Assembly: GCA_900074885.1 (NCBI GenBank)
Contig: FJUW01000027.1
Location: 1 to 64,000, forward strand
Direction of reading: 5' to 3'
Length of the DNA: 64,000 nucleotides
Source: Rhynchosporium graminicola
Taxonomy: Eukaryota > Ascomycota > Leotiomycetes > Helotiales > Ploettnerulaceae
Position numbers and translations under genes: made by a program. Shown here in pieces: positions 9,851 through 20,794 of this stretch (positions are counted from its first letter, which is position 1; every line of letters begins with the position of its first letter). The notes under the pieces were generated by a model that worked only from the letters and a program-made list of their open reading frames with translations, ran no database searches and was not told the DNA's origin.

Positions 9851-12450
9851 ATAGATATATAGGAGCTCGGGAGGGCGAAATAGGAAGTATATCTACGCCT
9901 TCTCGCGGAACGCTTCGACTATCTCTTCCTCGCTAAGACGTAATTTAGTAAGTACAAGTAGTATAATCAGGATTAACGGTTTCTCGCGGTATTAACTCGA
10001 GCGCTTAAGTCCGCGAAAGTAAGGCGCTCGCGAGAGAGGATATACCTCCTCGGGAACTAATAGGCAGGGAGCTAAGTAAAGGAGATACGAATAACTAAGT
10101 AGATAATTAGCTTTACCTTAGAGGCGGACCGGACCGTAGGAGTCTATTTTCTACCTTTAATACAGATAGCGAAAGTGCGATAATAAGTCGAGCGCGAGCG
10201 TATAATAATAGTTATCCTAGAGGATATTAATACGCGCTTCTACGATCTGCAGTAATAAGCAGGCGTAATAAGCCCGAAGGAGTAGTATAAGATCTAGATA
10301 GAGTAGATATAGCGGAATAGCTTCTAATACTTTAAGCTTATATAAAGAAAAGTCCGGCTAACAATAAACTACGTCTTCTGCTGAGGGTACTAGCGCGCGT
10401 GACTCGAACTGGTCGCGAATATAACGATTAAGATAGACTATAGGTATACCTTAAGCGTAATATTAAGACTAACTAAAGAGACTTAAGTAGCCGCGATCTA
10501 CTAATACCGAATCGCGCGGCTAGCCGCGAGGGAAGTATAAGAGGCGATCCTCGAACGGATCGAGAAGGTATAATACCCGTTTCAGCGGGATAAGAGTATA
10601 GAGGATAAGAGGAGGAAACTCGTAGACTTATATTAGGGGATCTTAGCGCGCGAGGTAGGAGAGCAGCAGGAGAGTAGGGGTAGGAAGCTCTAGGGGCAGA
10701 TAAGAGCAGAGAGTATAAGGATCTCGAGTACGCGTCTATATAAGGAGGCGAGCCGGGGCTTAAGGGAGAACGAGCTTATCCTGCTGATAGAGAGGGCGTG
10801 CGAGGCTGGGATCGATACTATAGCTAAGAATTAGTAGCTTTATAAGAAATAGTAAGTAAAGGAGGCGTTTAAGAGTAAGACGCTCGCGCGAGGCGAGTAG
10901 CGAATTATACTTTAGATAATAGTAGCGCTATAGTAAGAGATCGATAAGTAGGAGGCAGAGAAGGCGTATAAGGCGAACAGGATCTATATCTGATTCCTTA
11001 AGGTCGCGCGGAAGATAAAGCTACTCGCGTAGTTATTATAACTATTTAATAATTACTAAGCGGAATATATAACTCCCTAGGCGTAGAACTGATCCGAGAT
11101 CTACTTATTAGAAAAGGATAATATGAAGCCGCGGGATATAGATAACCTACGACTTATCTCGATTATCTATATCTTTCGGAAGCTCTTTAAACGTTTACTC
11201 TTACTCGAGGTGCAAGAGTAAGCGTAAGTAAGGCTATAGCTAGGCTAGGCCGGGTTTCGCTAGAGTTACTCGACGTTAAGTAATTTAGCGATCGTCTATA
11301 CTATCTTAACTATTAGAGCGAGTAAATCAGTAGTATTCCTAGACCTAAAGGTAATATTTAATATAATCGACTATAAGAGGCTCGATAGAAAGCTCGCGTC
11401 GCGAGAGTATAAGAGAGGGGTATAGCAGATTATCTATAGCTTAATATATACGCGGATAGAGTTATAACTATTAGTGAATAATAAGATCTCGCTATAGTTC
11501 GCCCGGATAAGAGGAGTATTATAAAGCTCGCTACTCTCGCTATAGCTATTTAATATCTTTATCGACGACTTTATCGAATAGCTAAATCAGAAGTGCGTAG
11601 AGATTCTATAGTATTTATTGTATATAGATAATAGGGTATTACTACTATAGTAAGCGGACGAACTAATCCCGCTTCTAGCGATTATCGAAGGCTAGATAAT
11701 AGAAAATAAGATCTTCTTAAACGCGGATAAGTATAAAGTAATCGAGAAATATCCCGAGATACTATTAATTATCTATAGTAAGATTATATTAGCAGTATAA
11801 TCGTATCGATACCTAGGCTTCCTAGTTATAGAAAATAGAGTTAACTTTAAGGAATATATCGCGCGGAGGATCGCGGGCGCGTTAAGAAAGACGAGATAGC
11901 TCGGGGTCCAGAGCGCCTTATAAGGGGTAACGAAACGCCTCGAGGTATTTAAGTAGTTCTTATAGCTGATATTTAAATATAGAGCGCTATTAATATAGGC
12001 CTAGAGAAGGACGAATAAGAAGGCGTTCACGAGAGCGATTAAGGACTATAATCAGGTTCTAGCGTAAGTAGGAGATTCGATGAAGCGGAACTAAAAGATA
12101 ATAGCGAATATCTATAATCTGATCTTCTGCAGCGAGTAACTAGAATATCTATATATATAGTATTAATATATTATCGAGGAAATATATAGCACAAGTCCCT
12201 TATAGATATTACTACGAGAGGCAGAGTGCGATTTCACTCGGGGATTATAAGTATCTGCGATCTATTAGTAATTTAAAGTCGATCTCTAAACCTTACGAGA
12301 CCCGAGAGTAGCGGAAAGGTCGAGAGTAGCGCGCTTAGAAGAGTTTCTATCAGGACGCGAAGCAGGGATTATTATAAGGCGAACCTAAGGAGCTAGAGAA
12401 GGAGAGAGGAAGAAAGCTAAAGGGATCGTAGGAAAGGAGAGAAGAAGTCT
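9850..12450 (+). pseudogene. LINE A1 ORF2: AP-endonuclease and reverse transcriptase
   Basis: A single frame holds both domains without a visible indel. Endonuclease: FDYLFLAKT near 9910; DINTRFYD at 10223-10246, where the family expects GDxN; INYVFC near 10365; and DYRYTL near 10436, standing for the SDH-type motif. RT: an LRLISIIYIFRKLF patch near 11144-11185; AGFR near 11246; VVFLDLK, motif A, at 11330-11350; GVL-stop-SSLLSL-stop-LFNIFIDD, motif B, at about 11512-11570; and YLLYIDNR at 11612-11635 where active enzymes have Y-A-D-D. The second catalytic Asp is changed to Asn and more than twenty Gln/Trp codons are stops, so the product is dead. Confidence 0.8.
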
Positions 12451-13752
12451 TAAGATTAGGGATAAGTTATTATAATTAATACTATTCGAGAATCGGATCG
12501 CACGACTATAACTAGCAGATATCGTCCTAGCTGCGCTAATTAGGGCGTAAAGGTTACTTGATAATTATAGGCATAGCGTATTCTCGCTAAATAAGAGATA
12601 CTTTTATAAGGAGGAGTTCTAGTAAGGTTATAAGGACCGGTATAAGGAATTACGAAGCCTCGTATAGTTAAGTCCGCGGGAGCGGAAGCTACGAAAGCAG
12701 ATAAGGGCAGATCTAAGCTTAGATATTAATAAGATGTTAATAAGCGTAGACTTCTTATTAAATATAAAGAAGATAAGCTAAGCAATAGGAATTTTAAAGG
12801 AGATTATAAGGCGGATAGGAAACTATTTTAGATAAGAGAGACTCGACGAGAGAGAGGCGGGAGGTACTTAGGAGGGAGGCCTAAGGAGGAGAGGGTAATC
12901 CGAGGAGCGATTTCGTAGCTAATAAGGGATTAATACTATAGACCTACTAACCCTTAGACCTAGGAAGTCCTAAAACTCGACTTATCGTAAGGATATAAAG
13001 CTAAGACTAGGAAGTTATAAATATCTAAGACTAGGAAGTCGTAAATATCCGGACGTAAGAGTTAGTAAATCCTTAATAGAGAAGTTATAAAATAGCCGGA
13101 CTAAGAGGTCTATAAAAGATAAGACTAGGTTATAAAAAAGGCGACGAAGTGCTCTAAGGAAACAGAAGAGAGTCGCGAGTAGCGAGAAAGCCTAGGATAG
13201 GGAGGGTAAACGAACGGGATAACCCGGGCGGGATAATCGACTTATTAATCTCATAGGAGGTATACCGAGATATATAAAGATTATTCCCCTTTAGTCTGAC
13301 CTGATTAGTAATAGTTAAGGAGAGAGGGAACTATTAAGATAGAGAGATAAGTAATAGGAGGACCTTAGGCGGACACCTAGGATTCTCTATCTCCTAACGA
13401 ATTAACTAGAAACATAGCTTTTTCTAGGTCATCTCTTAGGCAGTAGATCAGATCTTCCTAGTATATAATATATAATATCCCTACGGAGTAGATATATATA
13501 GCGTAGAGGAATAGATATAGTATCTACTAGAGTAATATTCAGTTACTGCGTATCGCTAACCGCGCTTTGAATTAAATAACTACGATATTATAGTAATCTA
13601 GGAAATATCGATAGAAGTCTATTTATAGATAATAAGGCAGTTATTAGTCAGTATAACCTTATTAGACTTCAGAGACTATATAACTCGGCAGCGTTATCGA
13701 GTGACCTTTAATATATATAGCTAGGACTAGGCGATAAAGTAGTATTAATATG

Positions 13753-13770
13753 AACCCCTAACCCTAACCC
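13753..13770 (+). repeat. Telomeric repeats at LINE A1 3' end
   Basis: aacccctaaccctaaccc, with two to three CCCTAA units, starts exactly where homology to the 3' ends at 44586 and 44807 stops. It separates LINE A1 from the degenerate telomere-like repeats and relic of LINE B1. Confidence 0.85.
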
Positions 13771-14043
13771 GAACCCGGACCCGGACCCTATCTATCACCC
13801 TATCTATTACCCCATCCCTTACTCTATCTATCACCCTAAGATACCTGCAAGTTTTACTAGCGCAGCGGATACTCGACCCTAGGTATTACCCTAAGATATC
13901 TACAAGTTTTGCTAGCGCAGCGGATACTCGACCCTAAGTCTGACTCTAAGTCTGACTCTATATCTGACCCTATATCCCACCCTAAGTATCACCCTAAGTA
14001 TCACCCTAAGTATCACCCTAAGTATTACCCTAAGTATTACTTA

Positions 14044-14079
<36 letters not shown>

Positions 14080-14118
14080 AGAAAAAGAAGCTTAGGGTCA
14101 GGCTTAGGGTCAGGCTTC
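13771..14118 (+). repeat. Degenerate telomere-variant repeats with GAAA tract
   Basis: Left part: gaacccggacccgg and many ccctatctatca / ccctaagtctga units, turning into a 12-bp repeat tatcaccctaag at about 13970-14035. Middle: (GAAA)n at about 14045-14085. Right part: cttagggtcagg repeated at about 14090-14113, the opposite strand sense. Left and right arms are therefore partly complementary. The same design occurs at 44821-44960. Variant telomere-like repeats at the 5' end are reported for MoTeR telomeric retrotransposons of Magnaporthe; similarity here is by inspection only. Confidence 0.65.
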
Positions 14119-14406
14119 GAGTTAAGAAAGAAGAAAGAAGGGTTAGATTCAGCACGCGAGGAAGCCTACGCTACGCTTACAGAGGCCGCAAACGCGAAAC
14201 AACTGAAATATAAGGACCTAGGCCCTGTATTTCACCCTCTAATCATTTCCGCTGGAAGCCTAATGGAAAAGGATACAGCGAAGACCTATAGGGCTCTACA
14301 GGGCCTGCTAGGCCCTAGTAGAGCGAGGTGGCTCGATAGTTTTATTGCTACTACTTTAACTCAGGCACGAGGTATCGCAGCTACATCAATTATAGCGTAT
14401 AAGTAA
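13909..14406 (+). CDS. C-terminal remnant of LINE B polyprotein (probable restriction-like-endonuclease end)
   Basis: An open 165-codon frame. Residues 1-65 are translated low-complexity telomere-variant and GAAA repeats (PKYHPKYHPKYYPKYY, KKERKKERK) and are probably not authentic protein. Residues 75-165 look real: AREEAYATLTEAANAKQLKY, then DLGPVFHPLIISAGSLME, then LLGPSRARWLDSFIA and LTQARGIAATSI before the stop at 14404-14406. The pattern of an Ala-rich helix with a KY pair, a hydrophobic PLxxSAGxxM strand and a basic-aromatic tail resembles the C-terminal restriction-like-endonuclease region of CRE/R2/MoTeR-type LINE proteins. I rate that as probable, not certain. The copy at 45030-45300 has stops at CAG positions here. 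RT itself is missing through 5' truncation. Confidence 0.55.
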
Positions 14407-14838
14407 GCCTAAAATACCCTGAGAATCCACTCCCCGCCTACCCTAGAGCGAATATATCCCCGCGCCACAGGGTACCCCTTCTATACTATAGAAGCACCCC
14501 CCCCCCTCTCTCCCTCTCTCTTCCACGCCACAGGGCACCCTCTCTACACCACAGGGACCCTCCCTACCCTACAGGGCACCCTCTCTCGTCACAGAGTACC
14601 TTATCTACCCTGATGTCCCTTACGTATCTCGAACTACAAACCTTAGCCTATCGAAGGCTTCGATCACCTATCTACTACTCGTAGTACATATCGCCTACCC
14701 TAGGCTTCTGTATCTCTCTTTTATTTAGTACTCTTCTTACCTGTATTTATAGCGCGCACCCCCTGTACTTAAAGCTAAAAATTTCCTTATAGTTAGAAAA
14801 ACGCCTGTAGCAAGATAGCGTAGTTAGATTCAATATCA

Positions 14839-14856
14839 CCTAACCCTTAAACCCGA
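14839..14856 (+). repeat. Telomeric repeats at LINE B1 3' end
   Basis: cctaacccttaaacccgaac follows the B-family 3' terminus. The same cctaacccttaaaccc opening is found after the other two B copies, so the first irregular units may belong to the element's end. Confidence 0.75.
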
Positions 14857-14940
14857 ACTTGTGCCCTAACTGATGCTCTACCTTGTGCCCTACCTTGTGC
14901 CCTATCTTATGCTCTATCTTGTGCCCTATCTTATGCCCGG
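14857..14940. repeat. 12-bp minisatellite (ccttgtgcccta)
   Basis: About seven imperfect units of ccttgtgcccta / tcttatgctcta immediately after the telomeric run. Each contains ccCTA, so it may be a highly diverged telomeric derivative. Confidence 0.65.
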
Positions 14941-16780
14941 GAATACTATTAGAGAATACTATTAGAGCTCTTAGAAGTAGTATATATAATATAATATAAT
15001 AATTATTTAAATATTTAGCTATATTACTGAAGTAATTTCTTTTCGAGCAGCTCGAATAGTACTTATTTCGCTGTACTTATTATTAGCGATACTTATTACT
15101 TAGAGATATCCTTAAAACCTCTAATAGTCTTAAGCGTAGCTAAAACGCGCTATAAGACTTGGGTCTAGCTTAGTATCAGTCGAGCTAGATCAGGCTTAGT
15201 AATAGTAATAGTGATAGTAAGTGCCGTTATATTTATTAGATCGTATTATAACTAGCGAGTATCTTATTCTACTATGTATTTCGCTTCTATAAGTCCCTCT
15301 TAATAGGCTCGATCTCTCTCTTTAGCCGAGCTTATCTCTTTTCTCGTTTCTGGATTCGCGCTACGATTTGAGCTACGATAGCTATATCGCTACTATTACT
15401 ATCGCTATTATTATTATCACGTAATAGTCGTATCGTATTTATATTCACGACTTAGTATTATATTCTTTTCGCTATAAACTAGATCTATAACTATAAAAAG
15501 ATACGCACGTAAGAATAAATAAATAAATAAATGAATAAATACCTTAGCTTTATCTGAAAGCTACCTTACGAGTAGCTAAAGTCGTATAATATAATGATAA
15601 TAGAGTAGACGCGCGTAAAGAAGAGGAAAGAGAGAAAGGAAACTGTTAATCTCCTTTATATCTTACTTTACTTATTTTTCTTTATCTTATCTTATCTAAC
15701 CTTATCTAACTTTTATTAATAAGATCTAGATACTCTATCTAGCTATACTAGAATTCAAGTATACACGCTAGCGAATCAGAAGGCTTTAAGTACTTAGTGA
15801 AGGGAATAGCGATATATATCTTATAGAGAAATCTTACTCTATTAGCTACTAGCCTTGCTATACTGATAATTATAATACTACGCTATATTATACTATACTA
15901 CGCGAGGACTATAAGCTGGATTAATTCATCGATATAATAAGTCTTCTTATTTTATAAGTCTATCGCAGTAGAGGGTCTTCTGTCTTCTCTTCTCTTCTCT
16001 TTTCTTCTCTTCTCTTCTCTTCTCTTCTCTCTGAATTAATTATCTTATTTTCATCTCGCCTTAAGTACTGATTTATTAACTTATAACTCTTGATTTTCCC
16101 TCTCTTAGCCTCTATATCTTAATTCTATCACTTCACTAGTAGGCGCCCCCCTTCTAACAGCACGTGCCGACGCGTAATTTACGATTTCTATTGCTAGGCG
16201 AGGTTAACTGCATAATCGATCCTAAGTTCGACCTATATAGTATAAGTAGAGAATAATAATCAACTAAATCAATCGTCTCTCGGGAGGATAAATAATATCC
16301 GATATCTAGTATACCTTATCTGAGCTTATCTTATCTTAGTTCAGTTAAGTGAGTTTCTATTCTATTCTATTCTATTTCATTCCGTCCCTTTTATTTATCT
16401 AATAGCTATTCCCTTAATTATATACATTTCTATTTATATTATATAACCGCTCTCTCTATTAGCGAAGTATTCACGAACCCAGAGGACTGAACGATATCCC
16501 GCATCGCCTCCCTCTCCTTATTATAATCTTGCCCTCATTTACTTATACTTAATTCATTTAATTTCCAACCCTCTCTCTATATTAGATAACTGTTAAGATA
16601 TAGCGAAGAAGCACTCTCGAATAGAGCAGCAGGATCTCGTTCTATATATAAAGCTATCAACCTGCCTACCTTAATAAAGCAATATAAATAAAGTAAGGTC
16701 AAACTGCTCCATTTCTTCGTTATAATTACTCCTAATAGATTCCTACTATTAACTTCTTATTTAATTTACTTCTCCTTCTA
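14941..16780. other. AT-rich region with microsatellites, no gene recognised
   Basis: Contains (AAAT)n near 15515-15540, cttat/ctaac pentamers near 15680-15715, (TCTTC)n at about 15985-16030 and (TTCTA)n near 16355-16375. CA and TG are somewhat less depleted near 14960-15500. No frame longer than about 50 codons looks coding. Confidence 0.5.
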
Positions 16781-17510
16781 ATGCAGTCGCAATCATTATC
16801 CTACTCTGCTTTACTTCTCTTCTTACCGAAACTACCTATTTTTAAGGTAGCTTCTTTCCTATCTAGCGACTTCTTTCTTCGCAACTTCAACTACGACTTC
16901 TATCCTTATCTAAAAGAAGAAGATACTAAGTACTAGCTCTGCCTTATTAATATTTCCTTTATCTTCCCTATCTAATCTCCTAATAATCTCTATTCTCTAC
17001 GCTTATTAATAAGACTTAATCTCACCTATAGCTATCCCTACCTACTATTAACTAACTCAATATCTCTATAGAGATTATATATATCTGTATACGCTCCTAA
17101 ACTTACTATTAACTATAGGTATACTATTATTAACCTCGTATATATCGAGACCTAGTAGCACTTGACTTTACTACTATACGCAAGTTATTAATATATAGAG
17201 TTGTATTCACTAAGTGCTTCTCTATACTATATCTAGTTAAGGGCAATATGATAGCAGAGATGAGGGAGATAGAGGCGGAAGCTAAAGAGGTAAAGAAGAA
17301 GGAGGATTTCGTAACCTCGAGGCGAAGGAGGAGGATCAAGAGGCGATCGTAGTAGAAGAGAAGAGGGAGGATTTAGTAGTAACCGCGGCAGTGCTTCGCG
17401 AGGGGGAGCTCCTCGGGGCGGTAGTCGTAAAGAGAGAGAGCCCCCTCGGGTCTTTAAGTAAGCTCCCTTTAATAGATCTCTATTCTACTTACTTACTTAT
17501 CGAGGGATCC
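16781..17510 (+). pseudogene. Decayed small ORF, unknown
   Basis: ATG at 16781 begins MQSQSLSYSALLLFLPKLP and continues for about 150 codons in one frame, with stops only at likely Gln positions, e.g. after EEDTKY. After about 17240 the frame changes and an acidic/basic segment (AKEEDQEAIVVEEKRED) leads to a stop at 17511-17513. It could be the start of a retroelement gag or a host gene; no domain is recognised. A minus-strand ORF at 17130-17339 is an accidental shadow. Confidence 0.35.
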
Positions 17511-17989
17511 TAATAATATAGTACTAGTCGTAGATACCGAAGTTCGTGCTATTAAGGATGCCAATATGAAGAACTCTATAAGTATAAGCGCTCTTTCTAA
17601 ACTATCGACGAATTCGAACTTTCCTGCTCGCCCTAGATATAATAATAATAATAATAGTTATTATCGTCTAAGGTAATAGGCTGAAAGCCTATTACTAAGT
17701 CTCCCGAGGGGCATAAGGACATATCTAGCTAAGGTCTTAGGCTATATATAAATATAATACTTTTAGTAGATAATATCAGGCCCGGAGGCGCGCTGCGCGT
17801 AGCCGTTCTTCTTCGCCGATCCCCGACTTTTAGGATAGTACGCTAGTAGTAGTCTTACTAGTTATAAAATAATATATAGTTATAGTACAGCGAGTAATAT
17901 AAAGAGAGAGGCATAGGAGCTAAAGATCTTTACTCCGAGGGGAATAAGTTCGCGCTATTTAGCTAGATAAAAGAAAGATATTTTTATAG
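17511..17989. other. No recognisable gene; 3' flank of LINE C
   Basis: RIP-type sequence with a short (AAT)n near 17638-17652. It may contain the 3' UTR of the minus-strand LINE C, whose end is not sharply visible. Confidence 0.35.
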
Positions 17990-18559
17990 TTTTTAGAGTT
18001 AATAAGAATAGAATAGAAAATAAGATAGAACGCTAGTTATAGAGTTAGAAAGATATCCCCTGAGATAATGAAATTATCCTTAGAAGCGTATAAATATCAG
18101 AACTATTATCGCGGGCAGATATCGATATAGTACTTCGTTAGAGTAAAGTACTCTGAGAACTTGGAGAGTTTTAGAAGAAGGCAGTTAAGATACTCCTTCG
18201 CATCTTTCTTATCTTATCCGATAAGGACTATAAGCTTTAAGAGCTAGTACTTATATAGTTTCTGTACGTATTAGTATATCACTAGATATTCTAGCGCTTT
18301 TAGTCTACTGCAAGAGTAATAGAGGTTTATATCCAGATAGTTAAGTTTCCGATAGTACTAGGAGAAGTCCCCGTAGGAAGTCTATATAGCGAGTAGACGC
18401 TAGAGAGTAATTTTCAAGAGGTCGAGCTCCTCAGGTGATTTAACTATATATAGCAGATTCTAGTACTAGTACTATTTAGATAAGGTAGCTTATTAAGTTT
18501 ACTATAACTCAGTATAAGCGTCCTATTATAGCTCTCTAAAAGTAGAGCGGATACTACTA

Positions 18560-19030
18560 ACTATTAGCTAAGAGGCAGGACCTTTATCTTACTATAGTTT
18601 ATAAGCTCCTAAATCAGCGAGCAAGTCTGCTGCTTCGTTACTCTCGATCCCGGTATATCTTAGTAACTAGATAATAGAAATATCATAAACTTCCGAGGCG
18701 TTATAGCACTTATAGAAGGCCTATTAAGAGGAGGTAGAGGCGGTACCTCGAAGTCCCCAGATTACTAAGGTATAATCGATATATTACTAGATCTTCCTCC
18801 CGTGAAAGGCTAAGTCGCGGAGTATCTGTTTAAGTCCCTGCTAAGCTCTGATGATTTCGGCGTTAAAGATATGCGAGGTTATATTAATCGAGCTATAGCC
18901 TTTATAGAGCTATTTCCTAGCCTAATAGACTGCAAAACTGTAGCTAATATACTTCACTCCTTTATTGTATTATTCGGAGCTATTAGAGAATATAAGAACT
19001 GCGTCTAAAGGGAGTTCAGCTTACTACTTC
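18560..19030 (-). pseudogene. LINE C RNase H domain
   Basis: In one minus-strand frame: AVLIFSNSS (DGS-type first motif with Asp changed to Asn) at about 18985-19010, FNAEIIRA with the catalytic Glu at about 18845-18875, a Thr/Ser-rich segment, and RYTGIESNEAADLLADLGA at about 18600-18660, the HxGxxGNExAD motif. RNase H type I domains of this kind occur in Tad1, I and related LINE clades and remove the RNA strand during cDNA synthesis. Several Gln/Trp codons are stops. Confidence 0.75.
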
Positions 19031-19649
19031 TTGAAAATCTCTATTACATTTTCCTTATTAAAGCTAAGTATTAAGTTCGTATAGTAACCCTGCGGGAAAT
19101 ATAATATATATAGAACTAGTCGTATAGCCGCTGAGATAATCCGACTAAGCCTCTGAATCTTTAATCGTAATACTATAGGGCGTCCGGCGTACTAGCCTCT
19201 ACTAATAATTATTAGTCCTAGGCGTCTTACTAAGGGGTATTATTCGTCGACTATTAGGAGTCTTATTATAAATCGGAATTTAGCTTCCTCGAGGGCCGCC
19301 TCTATGAAGAAGACTCCCGAGTCCTGGTAAAAGATAACGTTTAGTATAGTCTTCCAGGTAAGAAGTATACCGCGAAGTGCTACCGCGATCGCCTTATCTA
19401 TTACCTTAATATACTCCCCGAGTCTTATACTAATAAGGTCCGAGCGGTCTTTTCGGGTCTACTCAGATAGTTTAAATCTGCTTTTATACTAGGCCTTAGT
19501 GCTATAAAGTAAAGATAGTATAACGCAGGGGATTACAGCCTTATAGAGTGCGAAAGTAAGTAGACTATTTTTAGCGTTCGCTAAGTTGCGAAAGTAGAAA
19601 GCTACTCCTCTAATAGCGCGAGCTCTCTTATTTATATATCGACGGAACC

Positions 19650-20480
19650 TGAACTTTCGATCGAAGTAGACGCCTAGCTAGCGTAAAGCTAGGATACCTC
19701 CCTTCTTCTCTATAGTAATAATAAGTTCGATAGTAAAGTTATTATTTATAATATATAAAGGCGCGCGCTTATATTACTTATTCGTAAAGTATATTATTTC
19801 TGATTTCTCTAGGGCGAAGAATACTTTATTTATATTACTCTACTCTACGACTCTCGTAATATCTTCCGCGAGGAGTTCTATATTTCTTTCTAGGGAGAGA
19901 GAGACTCTATAGAGCATAAGGTTATTAGCGTATCCGAAGCGCAGAAAGGAGTCTATCTTCAGAAGCTCTACTAAGTAGAGTATATAGAGGATAAGAGAGA
20001 GTAGTAATCCCTAAGGAATACTATAGTTAATATTATAATACTTAGTAGTCTCAGTCTCGAGTCAGACTCTAATCTTCCTATCCGCGAGAAAGCTATAGTA
20101 AAAGCATATTAGGTTAAATAGCTATCCTTACTCTAGTATCCTCTTTAGAAGCCAGCGTATAAGAAAAGCGTCAGGAGCGCCTTATATATCTATTATAGTT
20201 ATTATTATATCCTAGCTCTTTATAAGAAAGAGTTCGACGTTATATATAAAACATGCCACTAGGTCTATAGTAGACTATTTCGAGAGAGCACCTCTATATT
20301 AAGGGCTGAAGACTCTATTAATAAGCGCTATCCATACGATACGACTTATAATAACGCGTTCAAGACCCTTCGAGATATAAGATAGAAGTGTAATTAGTCG
20401 CTAGGAGTGCACTGACTTCTTATTCCTCTTCTTCCCTCCGCCCGCTTTAGGGATTATAGCGACCTTAGCGTATTTCTAGG
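19650..20480 (-). pseudogene. LINE C reverse transcriptase domain
   Basis: Minus-strand frame with KVAIIPKAGGG (about 20430-20475), LLSYISKGLERVIISRIV (about 20340-20395), SIP-stop-GLLLSLILYILY (about 19980-20025, motif B equivalent of GxPQGSPLSPxLF) and LRFGYANNLMLYR (about 19910-19945), where the active-site YADD has become YANN by G-to-A changes. The order and spacing fit a LINE RT of about 250 residues. It is inactive. Confidence 0.8.
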
Positions 20481-20794
20481 AGTTAGAGAAGTAGTAAAAT
20501 AAAAGACAAGCGCTAAACAGGCCGTGAAGATAGTTATATATATATTCCTGGCAAGACTTGAGAAGCCTGACTATAACTGTATTAGTACTTAGTGAAATGC
20601 TTATTACTCTGATAATAAACTATTCTACTTCCTTAGCAGAGATAGTATTCGACTATAAGAGATAAGCAGTCTTAGTCCACTGAGCAAGTAAGTCCTCCTA
20701 GAGGTTATTATCAGCGCTAAACCTATCGAGGACTTCCTTATAGAGAGCCTTAGCCGTTTCTAGCGTATCTTTAATAACTCGTCTGTCGACTACT

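Larger units (their letters stand above)
6806..13752 (+). mobile_element. LINE A1: APE-type non-LTR retrotransposon joined to telomeric repeats
   Basis: A RIP-mutated LINE of about 7 kb. After a purine-rich leader (7070-7640, almost pure A/G on this strand) come an ORF1-like region (about 7800-9850) and an ORF2 with an AP-endonuclease domain and a reverse transcriptase (about 9850-12450). A 3' UTR follows. The 3' end, agtattaatatgaa, runs straight into CCCTAA repeats at 13753, with no poly-A. A related second copy (37788-44586) has the same gene order, the same 3' terminal sequence and the same junction. Families of APE-type LINEs that insert into telomeric repeats are known (TRAS and SART in insects). 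This family is inferred to behave likewise. Confidence 0.8.
13771..14842 (+). mobile_element. LINE B1: 5'-truncated telomere-associated non-LTR element
   Basis: Runs from telomere-variant repeats through the C-terminal end of an ORF (to 14406) and a 3' UTR ending gattcaatatcacc, then cctaacccttaaaccc. A second copy (44821-45700) and a third holding only the last 180 bases (60999-61174) end at the same place and are likewise followed by telomeric repeats. Copies that share a 3' end but differ in 5' extent are the hallmark of target-primed reverse transcription. The body from about 14120 keeps many CA and TG dinucleotides, so it escaped most of the RIP seen in copy 2. Confidence 0.75.
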
